A stretch of DNA of 64,000 bases, taken from the NCBI GenBank assembly GCA_963697695.1, contig OY969094.1, positions 1,612,001 through 1,676,000 of the forward strand, given 5' to 3'. Positions 34,477 to 43,829 of the stretch are shown here, piece by piece. The stretch is from VRUE01 sp963697695. Its GTDB lineage: Bacteria > Actinomycetota > Thermoleophilia > Solirubrobacterales > 70-9. Under the pieces are notes generated by a model. It did no database searches, was not told the DNA's origin, and saw nothing but the letters and a program-made list of their open reading frames with translations. Position 1 is the stretch's first letter. Every line of letters starts with the position of its first letter. The translations under genes and the position numbers were made by a program.

Positions 34477-35148
34477 TCAGCTGCCGGGCTCGACCGGGGT
34501 CAGGTTGGGGGAGCCGAGCTCGAGCCAGGCCTCGTCCTCGCCGAAGTAGTTGAGGACGCCGAGGTGGGCCAGGTCGGGCAGCAGGTGCTCGACTTTGGCG
34601 GTCCGCCCGGCGCCGATCTCGACGCAGATCGATTCCTCGATCGCGCCGACGACGAACTGCGCCGTCAGCGGGGTCGCCGAGGCGTTGGCCTCGGGCTCGT
34701 GGCGAGCGGCGTCGACAGCCTTCGCCAGGCGCTCGACGATCTGCTGGTGCTTGGCCAGGGCCTGCCCGCGGGCGGCGCGGACCTCGATCAGCAGCGCCTT
34801 CGCCAGCAGCGGCTGCTCGGCGACGAAGCGCAGCAGCTCGACCAGCGCGGCGCGGAAACCGGCCCGCCAGCTCTGCGCGCTGCGGCCGGCGGAGAACAGC
34901 TCCTCGCAGAGGCGGTCAGCCGCCATCTCGTAGGCCTGGGCGAAGCAGGTCTCCTTGTCGCCGAAGCGCTGCTGGAACTGGGCACGGGAGATGCCGGAGC
35001 GGTCGAGAACCTCCTGTACCGTCGTCTTCTCGTAGCCGAGCGCGCCGACGCTGATCAGTATCGCTTCGAAGACGCCTTCGTCCGAGCTCAGGGCCGGGAC
35101 CGCCTCTTCCCAGCTCCTCACCGCCCGAAGTGTGCGTGCAGCTTCCAC
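34477..35148 (-). CDS. TetR-family regulator
   Basis: The 223-residue protein starts at GTG. The helix-turn-helix is 'TTVQEVLDRSGISRAQFQQR' followed by 'FGDKETCFAQAYEM'. It is convergent with the PIN toxin gene (6 bp between the stops) and divergent from the TetR gene starting at 35235. The 86-bp shared region holds two GGGAAC sites (35172, 35211) and a CCCA/TGGG mini-hairpin. Confidence 0.82.
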   Translation of the reverse strand: MEAARTLRAVRSWEEAVPALSSDEGVFEAILISVGALGYEKTTVQEVLDRSGISRAQFQQRFGDKETCFAQAYEMAADRLCEELFSAGRSAQSWRAGFRAALVELLRFVAEQPLLAKALLIEVRAARGQALAKHQQIVERLAKAVDAARHEPEANASATPLTAQFVVGAIEESICVEIGAGRTAKVEHLLPDLAHLGVLNYFGEDEAWLELGSPNLTPVEPGS

Positions 35149-35234
35149 TCGGGGTACTTTAGCCCATTTTTGGGAACTTTCACCACTTCATGTACTGCTT
35201 GCGTACCAATGGGAACGAGCGCTATCTTGAAGCA

Positions 35235-35915
35235 ATGCGCGCATTGCCTGGAAAGGCCTCCCGGCAACCGCCCGGCCCCGAGCCGGTAAGTCGAGCCGCC
35301 TCGGCTGCCGACCAACGCCGCCGCATCCTCGAGGCAACGGCGGACCTCGTCGCCGAGCAGGGCTATCAGGCGACGACGATCGAGCAGGTCGTGCGCGCCG
35401 CGAAGGTCGGCTACGCGACCTTCTACAAGCACTTCGCCGACAAGGAGGAGTGCTTCCTAGCTCTGCTTGACGCCGCCACCGAGCGCACCGCCTACAAGGT
35501 CGAAGAAGCCTACGACGGCGAAACCGGGCCCTGGCCCGACAAGGTCGGGGCGGCCCTGGGCGCGCTGCTGAAGGAGATCGCCGCCCACCCGAACGTCGCT
35601 CGCGCCTGCCTGGTCGAGGCGCTCACCGCCGGGCCCGAGGCGGTCGCCCGCCACGAGGGGGCGCTGAAACGCTTCGCGCCGATCCTGCGGCCGGGACGCG
35701 AGCTCAACCCGCGCCAGGCGGAGTTGCCGGAGACGCTCGAGGACACGCTGGCGGGAGGGGTCTTCTGGGTGGTCAACCAGCGGCTGATCGCCGGCGAAGT
35801 CGACAAGCTGCGCAGCCTCCTGCCGGAGACGCTCGAGTTCGTCCTGCGTCCCTACGTCGGCGAGGAAGCAGCGGCGCGCGAGGCCGGCGGGTTCTCGGCG
35901 CCGGCCTCGGCCTGA
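35235..35915 (+). CDS. TetR-family regulator
   Basis: The ATG at 35235 gives 226 residues; the frame is open to 35190, but that would run further into the divergent intergenic region. Helix-turn-helix: 'TTIEQVVRAAKVGYATFYKH', then 'FADKEECFLALLDAA'. The effector domain ends 'LEFVLRPYVGEEAAAREAGG'. Its stop overlaps the next ATG (TGATG at 35913-35917), so it is translated together with another TetR gene. A pair of co-translated TetR proteins could form heterodimers; this is inferred. Confidence 0.85.
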   Translation: MRALPGKASRQPPGPEPVSRAASAADQRRRILEATADLVAEQGYQATTIEQVVRAAKVGYATFYKHFADKEECFLALLDAATERTAYKVEEAYDGETGPWPDKVGAALGALLKEIAAHPNVARACLVEALTAGPEAVARHEGALKRFAPILRPGRELNPRQAELPETLEDTLAGGVFWVVNQRLIAGEVDKLRSLLPETLEFVLRPYVGEEAAAREAGGFSAPASA

Positions 35916-36571
35916 TGGCAGAGGAGCTGCTCGGCCCGCTTCCAGCGGGCCGCCACGGCTTCAGCCGTGAGCAGGTCGCCCACAACCAGCGCGAGCGCCT
36001 GATCGCCGGCCTCGCCGCGGCGGTCGGCGAGCACGGCTACAACGCGGTCACGATCACCCACATCACCAAAGAGGCGAAGGTCTCCCGCCGCGTCTTCTAC
36101 GAGAACTTCGAGGGCAAGGAGGAGTGCTTCCTCGCCGCCTTCGAGGTCGTCGTCGGCCACATCCACGAACTCGGCGCCGAGGCGGTGGAGGGGGTTTCCG
36201 ATTGGCCTCATCGAGCGCTGGCCGCCTCCCGTGCGGGCCTCGCCTTCCTCGCCTCCGAGCCAGACCTCGCCCGCCTCTGCCTGGTCGAGTCGCGCAGCGC
36301 CGGCCCCGCGATCACGGCCCGCTTCGGCGAGGCCGTCAACGAGCTGGTGCCGCTGCTGCGCCTGGGTCGAGCCGAGCGCTCGGAGGAGCGCCCGCTGCCC
36401 GACTCGACCGAGGAGACGACGATCGGCGCCCTCGTCTCGCTCGCCTACAGCAAGGTCTCTGCCGGAGAAGCGGAGCAGCTCGAGCAGCTGCTCCCGGATT
36501 TCGTCGAATTCATCCTCTCCCCCTATCTAGGGGCGGAGGAAGCCGCGAAGCTCGCTCACCAAGCCGCCTAG
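35915..36571 (+). CDS. TetR-family regulator (GRHGFSR arm)
   Basis: The 218-residue protein has the arm 'PAGRHGFSREQVAHNQRERL', the helix-turn-helix 'VTITHITKEAKVSRRVFYEN' and 'FEGKEECFLAAFEVV'. It is co-translated with the TetR gene directly upstream. It is the last TetR gene before the two very large secreted-protein genes; its downstream region contains three GGGAAC sites (36598, 36610, 36630) ahead of a possible promoter for them. Confidence 0.85.
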   Translation: MAEELLGPLPAGRHGFSREQVAHNQRERLIAGLAAAVGEHGYNAVTITHITKEAKVSRRVFYENFEGKEECFLAAFEVVVGHIHELGAEAVEGVSDWPHRALAASRAGLAFLASEPDLARLCLVESRSAGPAITARFGEAVNELVPLLRLGRAERSEERPLPDSTEETTIGALVSLAYSKVSAGEAEQLEQLLPDFVEFILSPYLGAEEAAKLAHQAA

Positions 36572-36822
36572 CGATTCGGTACGCCCGTATCCCCCCAGGG
36601 AACGCCTCTGGGAACGGTCTTTTTCTTTTGGGAACTCCTCCTTGACAACCCCTTTTCGGGGTGCTTCACTGGCGCCACTTGGCCGGTACAGCTAGCACCT
36701 TCTAGGAACTAGCCTCACCCAACAAGCGAATCAGGGAAACGAGCAGTACAGGGAAACCGAGCCCACGGGGGCCGCCCAAGGGAAGCGGCCGGCAGAGGGG
36801 CTCACGGGACAAGGAGAGCTAC
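36572..36822 (+). promoter_or_regulatory. 251-bp leader of the secreted-protein genes: GGGAAC sites, possible -35, nested RNA stems
   Basis: No gene is seen. GGGAAC occurs at 36598, 36610 and 36630. TTGACA (36642-36647) is a good -35, but the -10 at 17 bp (TTCACT) is poor, and a 5-bp inverted repeat (36648-36652 with 36658-36662) sits between them. Downstream, a near-perfect CAGGGAAAC direct repeat (36732, 36749) precedes two nested stems: 36759-36764 with 36798-36803, and 36770-36775 with 36785-36790. The ribosome-binding site AAGGAG (36811-36816) follows at once. The layout suggests a regulated leader. Confidence 0.45.
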
Positions 36823-39800
36823 TTGAGACGCCACGCGAAGGCACTGTCTACGGAATCGAGTGTTGGGCGCAGGCGTATCCGAGGCCCGATCGTCGCGCTG
36901 GCGGCGCTGGTCCTGGTACTCACATTGGTCCCTCTGGCACACGCAGAAAAAGGCGTCGTCGCGGTCTTCGGAGATGCACAGGGTTCCGGAAACGGCGAAT
37001 TTGGCGCCGGTGTGGGGCAGATCGCACTCAACCAGGACAGTGGGGCGGTCTACGTCGTCGACCCGGGCAACGACCGAGTTCAGCGCTTCGATGCCGACGG
37101 AGCCTTTCTCGGGGCTTTCGGTGGTACGGGCACGGCCAACGGCCAGTTCGAATCACCCACTGGCATCGCGGTCGACAACTCCGGTGGCCCGTCGGACGGG
37201 TCGGTCTATGTCGCCGACATGAGCGGCAACCGCATCCAGAAGTTCGACGCCGCCGGCAACTTCGTCCTTGCCTTCGGCAGCGAAGGACCTGGTGATGGCG
37301 AACTGCTCGGTCCGAACGGGATCGCGGTCGATCCGACCGACGGCTCGATCCTCGTCGCCGACACCGGCAACGGCCGCGTTCAGCGCTTCGGCTCCGGCGG
37401 GGCCTATGTCTCCCAGTTCAGCGCCGCTGCGAGCAAGGTCGCGGTGGACTCGACCGGTGACATATACGTTCTCTCAGACTTCAGCGAAGTCAACCGCTAT
37501 GACTCAACCGGGAGCTTCGAGCAGTTCCTGACCGCCGAAGGATTCCCGTTTCAGGTCGCCGTTGACGCATCGACCAACCACGCCTACGTCGCGCAGTACG
37601 CGAGCGGCCTCTTGGTCGTATCGGAGTACGACGAGAGCGGCGCCCTCGTCGAATCACACGCGAACGGGTCGGGCCTGCAGGTGAGCGATGCCAGCGGCCT
37701 GGCCATCAATCCCGCTACCGGCGTCGCCTATCTGGGCACTGGCGCCAATGGCAATGCGACAGGCGTCTACGTACTAGATGCGGTAACGCCTCCGACGGCG
37801 ACGATCGCCGCGGCCACCGGGATCGGTGCGCATAGTGCCACCCTCAACGGCTCGGTCAACCCGAGCGGACCGCCAACCACCTACCGATTCGAATTCAGCG
37901 AGAACGGCACCGATTGGATCCCGGGCCCAGGTGGCACCGCCGGCGATGGTTCCGTGGACGTTCCGGTCAGCGGGATCGCGAAGCTGCTTGACGCAAACAC
38001 GCTCTACCACGTGAGACTCGTCGCAAACCACGTGCTGGGTTTGGCCAGCTCAACCTCAGCGGAGACCACCTTTACGACCCTGCCGGCCGCACCCGACATC
38101 GTCACCGGTGCCGCCACGGTGCCCACTGACACCACAGCGACGCTGCAGGCACGGCTGATCCCCAACAACTCCCCCACGACCTATTTCTTCGAGTACGGCC
38201 TTGACGACAGCTATGGCTCGGTCGTCCCGCCATCGCCGGCCGGGCCCGTGGGAGGCGCCTTGCCGGTCGACGTCGCTGAGACCATCTCCGGCCTCACTCC
38301 CAGCACCGTCTACCACTACCGGGTAGTAGCCAGCAACGCTCATGGAACGACGATCGGCATCGATCGCTCCTTCACCACCTTCGGCGAAGCCGGGCATGGG
38401 TTGCCAGAGGGCAGGGTCTACGAGCGGGTCTCGCCGAGCGACAAGAACTCCGCCGACATCGAGCGAGGGAGCGGATCCTCGGGCTTCTTCTTTTACCTGG
38501 CACAGCCTTCCCTCTCCGGCGATGCGGTTGCTTACGCATCGAAGGGGAACTTCGGTGGCGACTCTGGGACGCCGGTGCTTCAGTACATCGCGCGTCGGGG
38601 CGTGAACGGATGGGTGTCCGAGGGCCTCTCCCCGAGAACCAGGCCCGCGACGACCATAACCTCGGCCAGCCCGTACAAGTGGCTCTCTGACGACCTGTCC
38701 CTGGGGGCCGTGAGCACACACAACGACAGGCTCACGCCAGGCGATCCCCCCAACAGCATCTACGAGACCTTCCTCTACCTCCGTGACCTCAGCAGGCCTA
38801 ACGATCAGCTCAACGGCGCGTTCAGCCTCATGACCACGCCCATCTCTTCTGCACCCCTCGATCAGGGGACAAAGTTGGGCCGTGTTGCCGATGCATCCGA
38901 GGACCTGGAGCAGATCGTCTTCGACTCCTCTTTTTACCTCGATCCAGAAGGCCCCGATTACGCACAGGAGCTGAACCGAGGCGTCTACTTGTGGGAGAAC
39001 GACGAAGCGCAGTTCGTCGGGTTCCTTCCAGATGGCTCAGTCCCGCCACGCTCGGGCGTCGGCAACGGCAGACTCATCCTCAACGACCATCCCGGTGACA
39101 ACGCGATCTCGGATGACGGCTCGCGCGTCTTCTTCACCGCTGATTCGACTGTCTACGTTCGAGAAAGCAACACCATGACCAGCATGGTGGGAGATGGAGA
39201 GTTCCAAGGTGCCGAAGCAATGGAGGGGAAGGTTGCCTTCTTTACCTCTACCAGCAGGCAGACCAGCGACGCCACTGCTGGTTCCGATAATTGCGGGACT
39301 GGTGCGGGGGGCGGCTGCTCCGATCTCTACCGATGGGATGCAACAGCTCCACCAGGAGAGCAACTGACGGATCTGACCGTCGCCGATCCCAATGGAGGGG
39401 GAGTGCTGGGCACGATCGGGATCAGCGACGACGCTAAAAAGGTGTACTTCGTGGCAACTGGAGACCTGGCTCCCGGAGCGACTCCGGGCATCCCCAACGT
39501 ATTCCTCTGGCAGGAGGGTCTTGGAGTCCGGCATGTCGCCAGGTTGAGCGAAGAGACCGAAAGTGGAGCTTCTGTGGACAGGGCCCTTTGGTCCAGAGTG
39601 CTTTCTGGTGCATTTCTCTCGGGTGGAAGTGACGGGGGGTATGGCGGCGCCAGGATCACAGACGACGGCGCGTACCTCCTATTCGAATCGCGTGGGCCGG
39701 TGACGCCGTACGTGACCAACGATCGCACCCAGGTCTATCGCTACGACCTCGCCAACGACGACGTGACGTGCCTCTCCTGCAACCGCAGGACGTCGAGCTC

Positions 39801-40380
39801 GCAGGGCCAGTCATTCCTCACCTTCGTGCGCAAGTCTGCGATCCAGGCCGCGGGCACCGGGGACCCGACCCTCTTCCTGCCCCGCAACATCTCGAGCGAC
39901 GGCAGCCGCATCTTCTTCGACTCGACCGAGGCTCTTCTCCCTACCGACACGAACGGCAAAGTGGATGTCTATGAGTGGCTGAACGGAGAGCTTCACCTGA
40001 TCTCGACCGGCAGCAGTGGGAGGGACTCGACCTTCTTCGGCGCAAGCGAGGACGGCGACGACGTGTTTTTCGTCACCGGAGAGAGGCTGGCTCGATCCGA
40101 CGGCGATGAATCGCTCGATCTCTACGACGCCCGTGTCGGTGGCGCCGAAGAGCCGGCGCCCATAGTTGGCTGCGTCGGGGACGAGTGCCAGGGAACGCCA
40201 ACACCACCGCCCGCGTTCAGCAACCCCAGCTCAGGTGCGCTTGTCGGCCCAGGAAACCCCAGGTCCCCTGCCCGCGCTCGTAGCCGCTGCCGCAAGCGTC
40301 AGCGGCTCAGCGGCTCTTCCAAGAAGCAGGTGCGGAAGTGCAGGCGTGGTGGGAAAAAAGCGAGCAGCCGAAATGGCTGA
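36823..40380 (+). CDS. Large secreted NHL/beta-propeller protein
   Basis: The 1185-residue protein starts at TTG 6 nt after AAGGAG. An N-terminal signal sequence ends near 'VPLAHAEKG'. NHL-type repeats (about 47-320) recur as '...VDPGNDRVQRFDADGAF', 'VADMSGNRIQKFD' and 'VADTGNGRVQRFG'. Two fibronectin-III-like domains (about 325-420 and 422-515) start 'PTATIAAATGIGAHSATL' and 'GAATVPTDTTATLQARL'. A second propeller of WD40/TolB type follows (about 530-1120, 'ISDDAKKVYFVATGDLAPGA'), and a Lys/Arg-rich tail ends the protein. It is likely surface-bound or exported; no catalytic motif was seen. Confidence 0.78.
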   Translation: MRRHAKALSTESSVGRRRIRGPIVALAALVLVLTLVPLAHAEKGVVAVFGDAQGSGNGEFGAGVGQIALNQDSGAVYVVDPGNDRVQRFDADGAFLGAFGGTGTANGQFESPTGIAVDNSGGPSDGSVYVADMSGNRIQKFDAAGNFVLAFGSEGPGDGELLGPNGIAVDPTDGSILVADTGNGRVQRFGSGGAYVSQFSAAASKVAVDSTGDIYVLSDFSEVNRYDSTGSFEQFLTAEGFPFQVAVDASTNHAYVAQYASGLLVVSEYDESGALVESHANGSGLQVSDASGLAINPATGVAYLGTGANGNATGVYVLDAVTPPTATIAAATGIGAHSATLNGSVNPSGPPTTYRFEFSENGTDWIPGPGGTAGDGSVDVPVSGIAKLLDANTLYHVRLVANHVLGLASSTSAETTFTTLPAAPDIVTGAATVPTDTTATLQARLIPNNSPTTYFFEYGLDDSYGSVVPPSPAGPVGGALPVDVAETISGLTPSTVYHYRVVASNAHGTTIGIDRSFTTFGEAGHGLPEGRVYERVSPSDKNSADIERGSGSSGFFFYLAQPSLSGDAVAYASKGNFGGDSGTPVLQYIARRGVNGWVSEGLSPRTRPATTITSASPYKWLSDDLSLGAVSTHNDRLTPGDPPNSIYETFLYLRDLSRPNDQLNGAFSLMTTPISSAPLDQGTKLGRVADASEDLEQIVFDSSFYLDPEGPDYAQELNRGVYLWENDEAQFVGFLPDGSVPPRSGVGNGRLILNDHPGDNAISDDGSRVFFTADSTVYVRESNTMTSMVGDGEFQGAEAMEGKVAFFTSTSRQTSDATAGSDNCGTGAGGGCSDLYRWDATAPPGEQLTDLTVADPNGGGVLGTIGISDDAKKVYFVATGDLAPGATPGIPNVFLWQEGLGVRHVARLSEETESGASVDRALWSRVLSGAFLSGGSDGGYGGARITDDGAYLLFESRGPVTPYVTNDRTQVYRYDLANDDVTCLSCNRRTSSSQGQSFLTFVRKSAIQAAGTGDPTLFLPRNISSDGSRIFFDSTEALLPTDTNGKVDVYEWLNGELHLISTGSSGRDSTFFGASEDGDDVFFVTGERLARSDGDESLDLYDARVGGAEEPAPIVGCVGDECQGTPTPPPAFSNPSSGALVGPGNPRSPARARSRCRKRQRLSGSSKKQVRKCRRGGKKASSRNG

Positions 40381-40408
40381 GGCGAGGATGAGCAAGGAGA
40401 CCATGAAG

Positions 40409-43400
40409 ATGACCAGCGCCAACAACGGTACGTCCTCTCGCCTGAGCGCTTGCTTGCGACGGCTTGGCCGCAGCACCGGCTTCGCTGCCCTCGCCTGTCT
40501 TGCCTTCGGTGTCGGGGCTTCCAGCGCCTTGGCGGCCCCGAAACTCGATCTCAAGGTCGATCACACCCCTTCCTACGTTGCCGAGGGCGAGGTTTCGACG
40601 CTTGAGCTCGTCGTCAGCAACATAGGCGACACGCCGACGACCGGACCCATCACGGTCGATGCGTCCCTTCCCCCCGGGGTGACGGCTGTATCGGTGACCG
40701 ACCAGGTTGAGCAGAGCTTCGGTCAGTCCGTTTGGGCTTGCTCCATCGCACCTGGCGGGGGCAGTGTCGACTGTGAAGGGCCCGATCCCGCCTTCTTCGG
40801 TGGCGCGCTGGCATCGATCCCCCCCTACGGGGAGGCCTGTCGTGCCGTCGTCAGCTTCCTGCCATGCCGGATCCTGCTCGACGTCGAAGTGGCCCCAGGA
40901 TCTTCTGACGGCCTGGTGGAAGCGAAAGCCTGCGGAGGGGAAGCCCCCGCGTGTGCGTTCGCCTCCGACCCCCTGCCCGTCGGAGCGTCGTCACCCGGCT
41001 TCTCCCTGCTCGACTGGGACGGCCCCTGGACCGTCGACGAGGACGAAGAACCGTTCACCCAGGCAGGAGGTCACCCGTACTCCGTTGTCACCACCTTCAA
41101 GCTTTCCAAGCACATTGACGAGACCAACCAGGCGGTCCCAGACGGAAGTCTGAGGAACCTCCGTGCCAAGCTGCCCGCTGGATTCGTCGGGGCGCCAAAT
41201 GCGATGCCGACATGCGAGAGCATTGCGGATCTGGCCCCTGTCGATCTCCACGATCCACCCAACTGCCCGGTCAACAGCATCGTCGGCACGATTTCGCTGC
41301 AGGTCTCCAGCGAAGGGCAGCAGACCGGCTGGATAACGGTTCCAATCTTCAACATGAAGCCACCTCCGGGTGTGCCCGCACAGTTCGGCTTCAACGTCCT
41401 CGGCTTCGCGCAATGGCTGAACGCGACCGTCCGATCCGACGGTGACTACGGGATCAACATCAACGTGCGCAACGCCTCCCAGGGCGTCGGCGTCAGCGGC
41501 GTAACGACCCGCTTCTGGGGTGTGCCGGCCGATCCGAGTCACGACTCGCAGCGCTGTCGGGGCGGCGGAGCCCTCAACGCCTCCGGATCTCTGCGGTGCG
41601 CGGGCGCCCCCGGGGATTCCATCAACGGCCCGAACACGGCTTCGGTCGGGACGCCGAAGGCGTTCCTCACCAACCCCACCTCATGCACGCCCGACGGTGT
41701 CGGCAAGGAGATCCCCCTCGAAGTCGAGTCGTGGGAACTGCCGTCGAGGCAGGGCAGCGGGAGCTTCGTCACCCACGAGCCCGGCGATCGCTCGGCACAA
41801 GTCGGAAACGACGGTTGCGATGTGGTTCCGTTTTCGCCGGATATAACGATTCAACCGAGCAGTCGCCGCACCGATACGCCCAGCGGCATAGAGGTGAATC
41901 TCACCGTGCCGCAGGAAGGCCTCAACAACCCGACCGGCATCGCCCAATCGGCCTTGAAGAAAGCTGTCGTCGCTCTGCCGGAGGGGATGACTGTCAACCC
42001 CTCCTTCACCGACGGTGTCGAGGTCTGCACCCCTGGTCAGATCGGTCTCGTATCGACCGATCCGCCGCGCTTCGACCTCGCCCCCGATACCTGTCCCGAG
42101 GCATCGAAGATCGGTGCCGTTCAGATCGATACGCCGCTCCTCGACGTTCCGCTCGAGGGCTCGCTGATCGCTGCGCAGTCAAACGACGGGGCGGTTGCGG
42201 GACACGAGAATCCGTTCGACTCCCTCGTCGCCCTCTACATCGTCGCCGAGGGAGCCGGTGTCCGAGTGAAGCTGCCGGGAGAGGTTGCCTTGAACGAGGC
42301 CACCGGCCAGCTCGTGACTACCTTCGACAACAACCCACAGGTTCCGTTCAGCCGATTCACCCTGAGTTTCAAGGGCGGACCGCGAGCCCCGCTGGTGACG
42401 CCCTCTTCCTGCGGAACCTACACTTCGACGGCGCAGCTCAGCCCCTGGGCGCGACCCGATCAACCTTTCTCCGACAGCGACCCGTTCGTGGTCAACCAGG
42501 GCCCCGATGGTGGTTCTTGTGCCACCTCGGGGGGCGCCCGCCCCTTCAACCCAGTCCTGCGTGCGGGCACCCTCAACAACAACGCCGGCTCCTACTCCCC
42601 CTTCGTCCTGCGCATGAGCCGCAACGACGGCGAACAGGAGATCACCTCCTTCAGGGCTGACCTGCCCCCGGGCCTCGTGGCCAAGCTAGCCGGCACCAGC
42701 CGCTGCCCGAACGCCGCCTTGGCAATGGCAGCGGCTAAGACCGGCAAGGCAGAGAAGGCATCGCCTTCCTGTCCGGCCTCCTCGAGGATCGGCACCGCCC
42801 TCTCGGGCTCGGGCTCGGGCCAGATCCTCACCTACGTACCGGGATCGGTCTACCTCGCCGGCCCCTACAACGGGGCGCCCCTCTCGGTAGCGACGGTCGT
42901 TCCTGCGGCGGTAGGCCCCTTCGACATCGGCACGATCGTCGTCAGAGCGGCATTGAGAATCGACGGCGATGACGCCCAGGCCCACGTCGACCCCGTCTCG
43001 ATCCCCTACATCAGGAGCGGCATCGCCCTGCACGTCCGCGACATCAGGGTGATTCTCGATAGAGACAATTTCTCGCTCAACCCGACCAGCTGCGAACCGA
43101 CCACGGTCACCGCGCAGATGCTCGGCACCGGTGCCGACTTCGCCAGCCCCGCAGATGACGTAGTGGCCAACCTCTCAGAGCGCTTCCAAGCCGCCAACTG
43201 CGCCGCCCTGCCCTTCAAGCCGAAGCTCTCCTTCAAGCTCAAGGGAGGAACCAAGCGCGGTCAGTTCCCCGCCTTCCAGGCGGTGCTCAAAGCAAGACCG
43301 GGAGACGCCAACATCGCCGGCTCAACGGTCGTCCTGCCCCGCTCGGAGTTCATCGAACAAGGGCACATCAGAACCGTCTGCACCAGAGTGCAGTTCGCCG

Positions 43401-43822
43401 CCAACCAGTGCCCACCCGGCTCGATCTACGGCTACGCCAAAGCAACGACGCCGCTCTTCGACAAACCGCTCGAAGGGCCGGTCTACCTGCGCTCAAACGG
43501 AGGCGAAAGGGTCCTGCCTGATCTCGTCGTCTCCCTCAACGGAGAGATCGACGTCGCCCTGACCGGCTTCGTCGACTCGGTCAAAGGCAGGGTCAGGAAC
43601 CGCTTCGCCGTCATCCCCGACGCCCCCGTGACCAAGTTCGTCCTCAACATGCAGGGCGGCAAGAAGGGCCTCCTGGTCAACCACCTGGACCTCTGCGAGG
43701 TCACCTCGAGGGCCGACGTGAAGCTGATCGGCCAGAACGGCAAGGTGGTCGAAGCGAGGCCGAAGATGGGGACTTCGTGCAAGGCGAACAGGAAAGCGAA
43801 ACGGAACAAGCGCAATAGTTAG
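40409..43822 (+). CDS. Large secreted protein with four Cys-Pro repeat modules
   Basis: The ATG at 40409 has AAGGAG 9 nt upstream; in-frame ATGs at 40373, 40388 and 40403 are alternatives. About 1137 residues. A signal sequence ends near 'GASSALAAPKL'. A DUF11-like domain ('VADASLPPG'-type, about 50-100) comes first. Four modules then each contain C-P-x-x-S-x-[IVY]-G: CPVNSIVG (near 286), CPEASKIG (562), CPASSRIG (788) and CPPGSIYG (1001), preceded by 'LPxG'-like strands and, in modules 2 and 4, followed by 'TPL(L/F)D.PLEG'. No catalytic motif is seen. The tail is Lys/Arg-rich, as in the neighbouring NHL protein. Confidence 0.72.
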   Translation: MTSANNGTSSRLSACLRRLGRSTGFAALACLAFGVGASSALAAPKLDLKVDHTPSYVAEGEVSTLELVVSNIGDTPTTGPITVDASLPPGVTAVSVTDQVEQSFGQSVWACSIAPGGGSVDCEGPDPAFFGGALASIPPYGEACRAVVSFLPCRILLDVEVAPGSSDGLVEAKACGGEAPACAFASDPLPVGASSPGFSLLDWDGPWTVDEDEEPFTQAGGHPYSVVTTFKLSKHIDETNQAVPDGSLRNLRAKLPAGFVGAPNAMPTCESIADLAPVDLHDPPNCPVNSIVGTISLQVSSEGQQTGWITVPIFNMKPPPGVPAQFGFNVLGFAQWLNATVRSDGDYGININVRNASQGVGVSGVTTRFWGVPADPSHDSQRCRGGGALNASGSLRCAGAPGDSINGPNTASVGTPKAFLTNPTSCTPDGVGKEIPLEVESWELPSRQGSGSFVTHEPGDRSAQVGNDGCDVVPFSPDITIQPSSRRTDTPSGIEVNLTVPQEGLNNPTGIAQSALKKAVVALPEGMTVNPSFTDGVEVCTPGQIGLVSTDPPRFDLAPDTCPEASKIGAVQIDTPLLDVPLEGSLIAAQSNDGAVAGHENPFDSLVALYIVAEGAGVRVKLPGEVALNEATGQLVTTFDNNPQVPFSRFTLSFKGGPRAPLVTPSSCGTYTSTAQLSPWARPDQPFSDSDPFVVNQGPDGGSCATSGGARPFNPVLRAGTLNNNAGSYSPFVLRMSRNDGEQEITSFRADLPPGLVAKLAGTSRCPNAALAMAAAKTGKAEKASPSCPASSRIGTALSGSGSGQILTYVPGSVYLAGPYNGAPLSVATVVPAAVGPFDIGTIVVRAALRIDGDDAQAHVDPVSIPYIRSGIALHVRDIRVILDRDNFSLNPTSCEPTTVTAQMLGTGADFASPADDVVANLSERFQAANCAALPFKPKLSFKLKGGTKRGQFPAFQAVLKARPGDANIAGSTVVLPRSEFIEQGHIRTVCTRVQFAANQCPPGSIYGYAKATTPLFDKPLEGPVYLRSNGGERVLPDLVVSLNGEIDVALTGFVDSVKGRVRNRFAVIPDAPVTKFVLNMQGGKKGLLVNHLDLCEVTSRADVKLIGQNGKVVEARPKMGTSCKANRKAKRNKRNS

Positions 43823-43829
43823 TCGGCGC

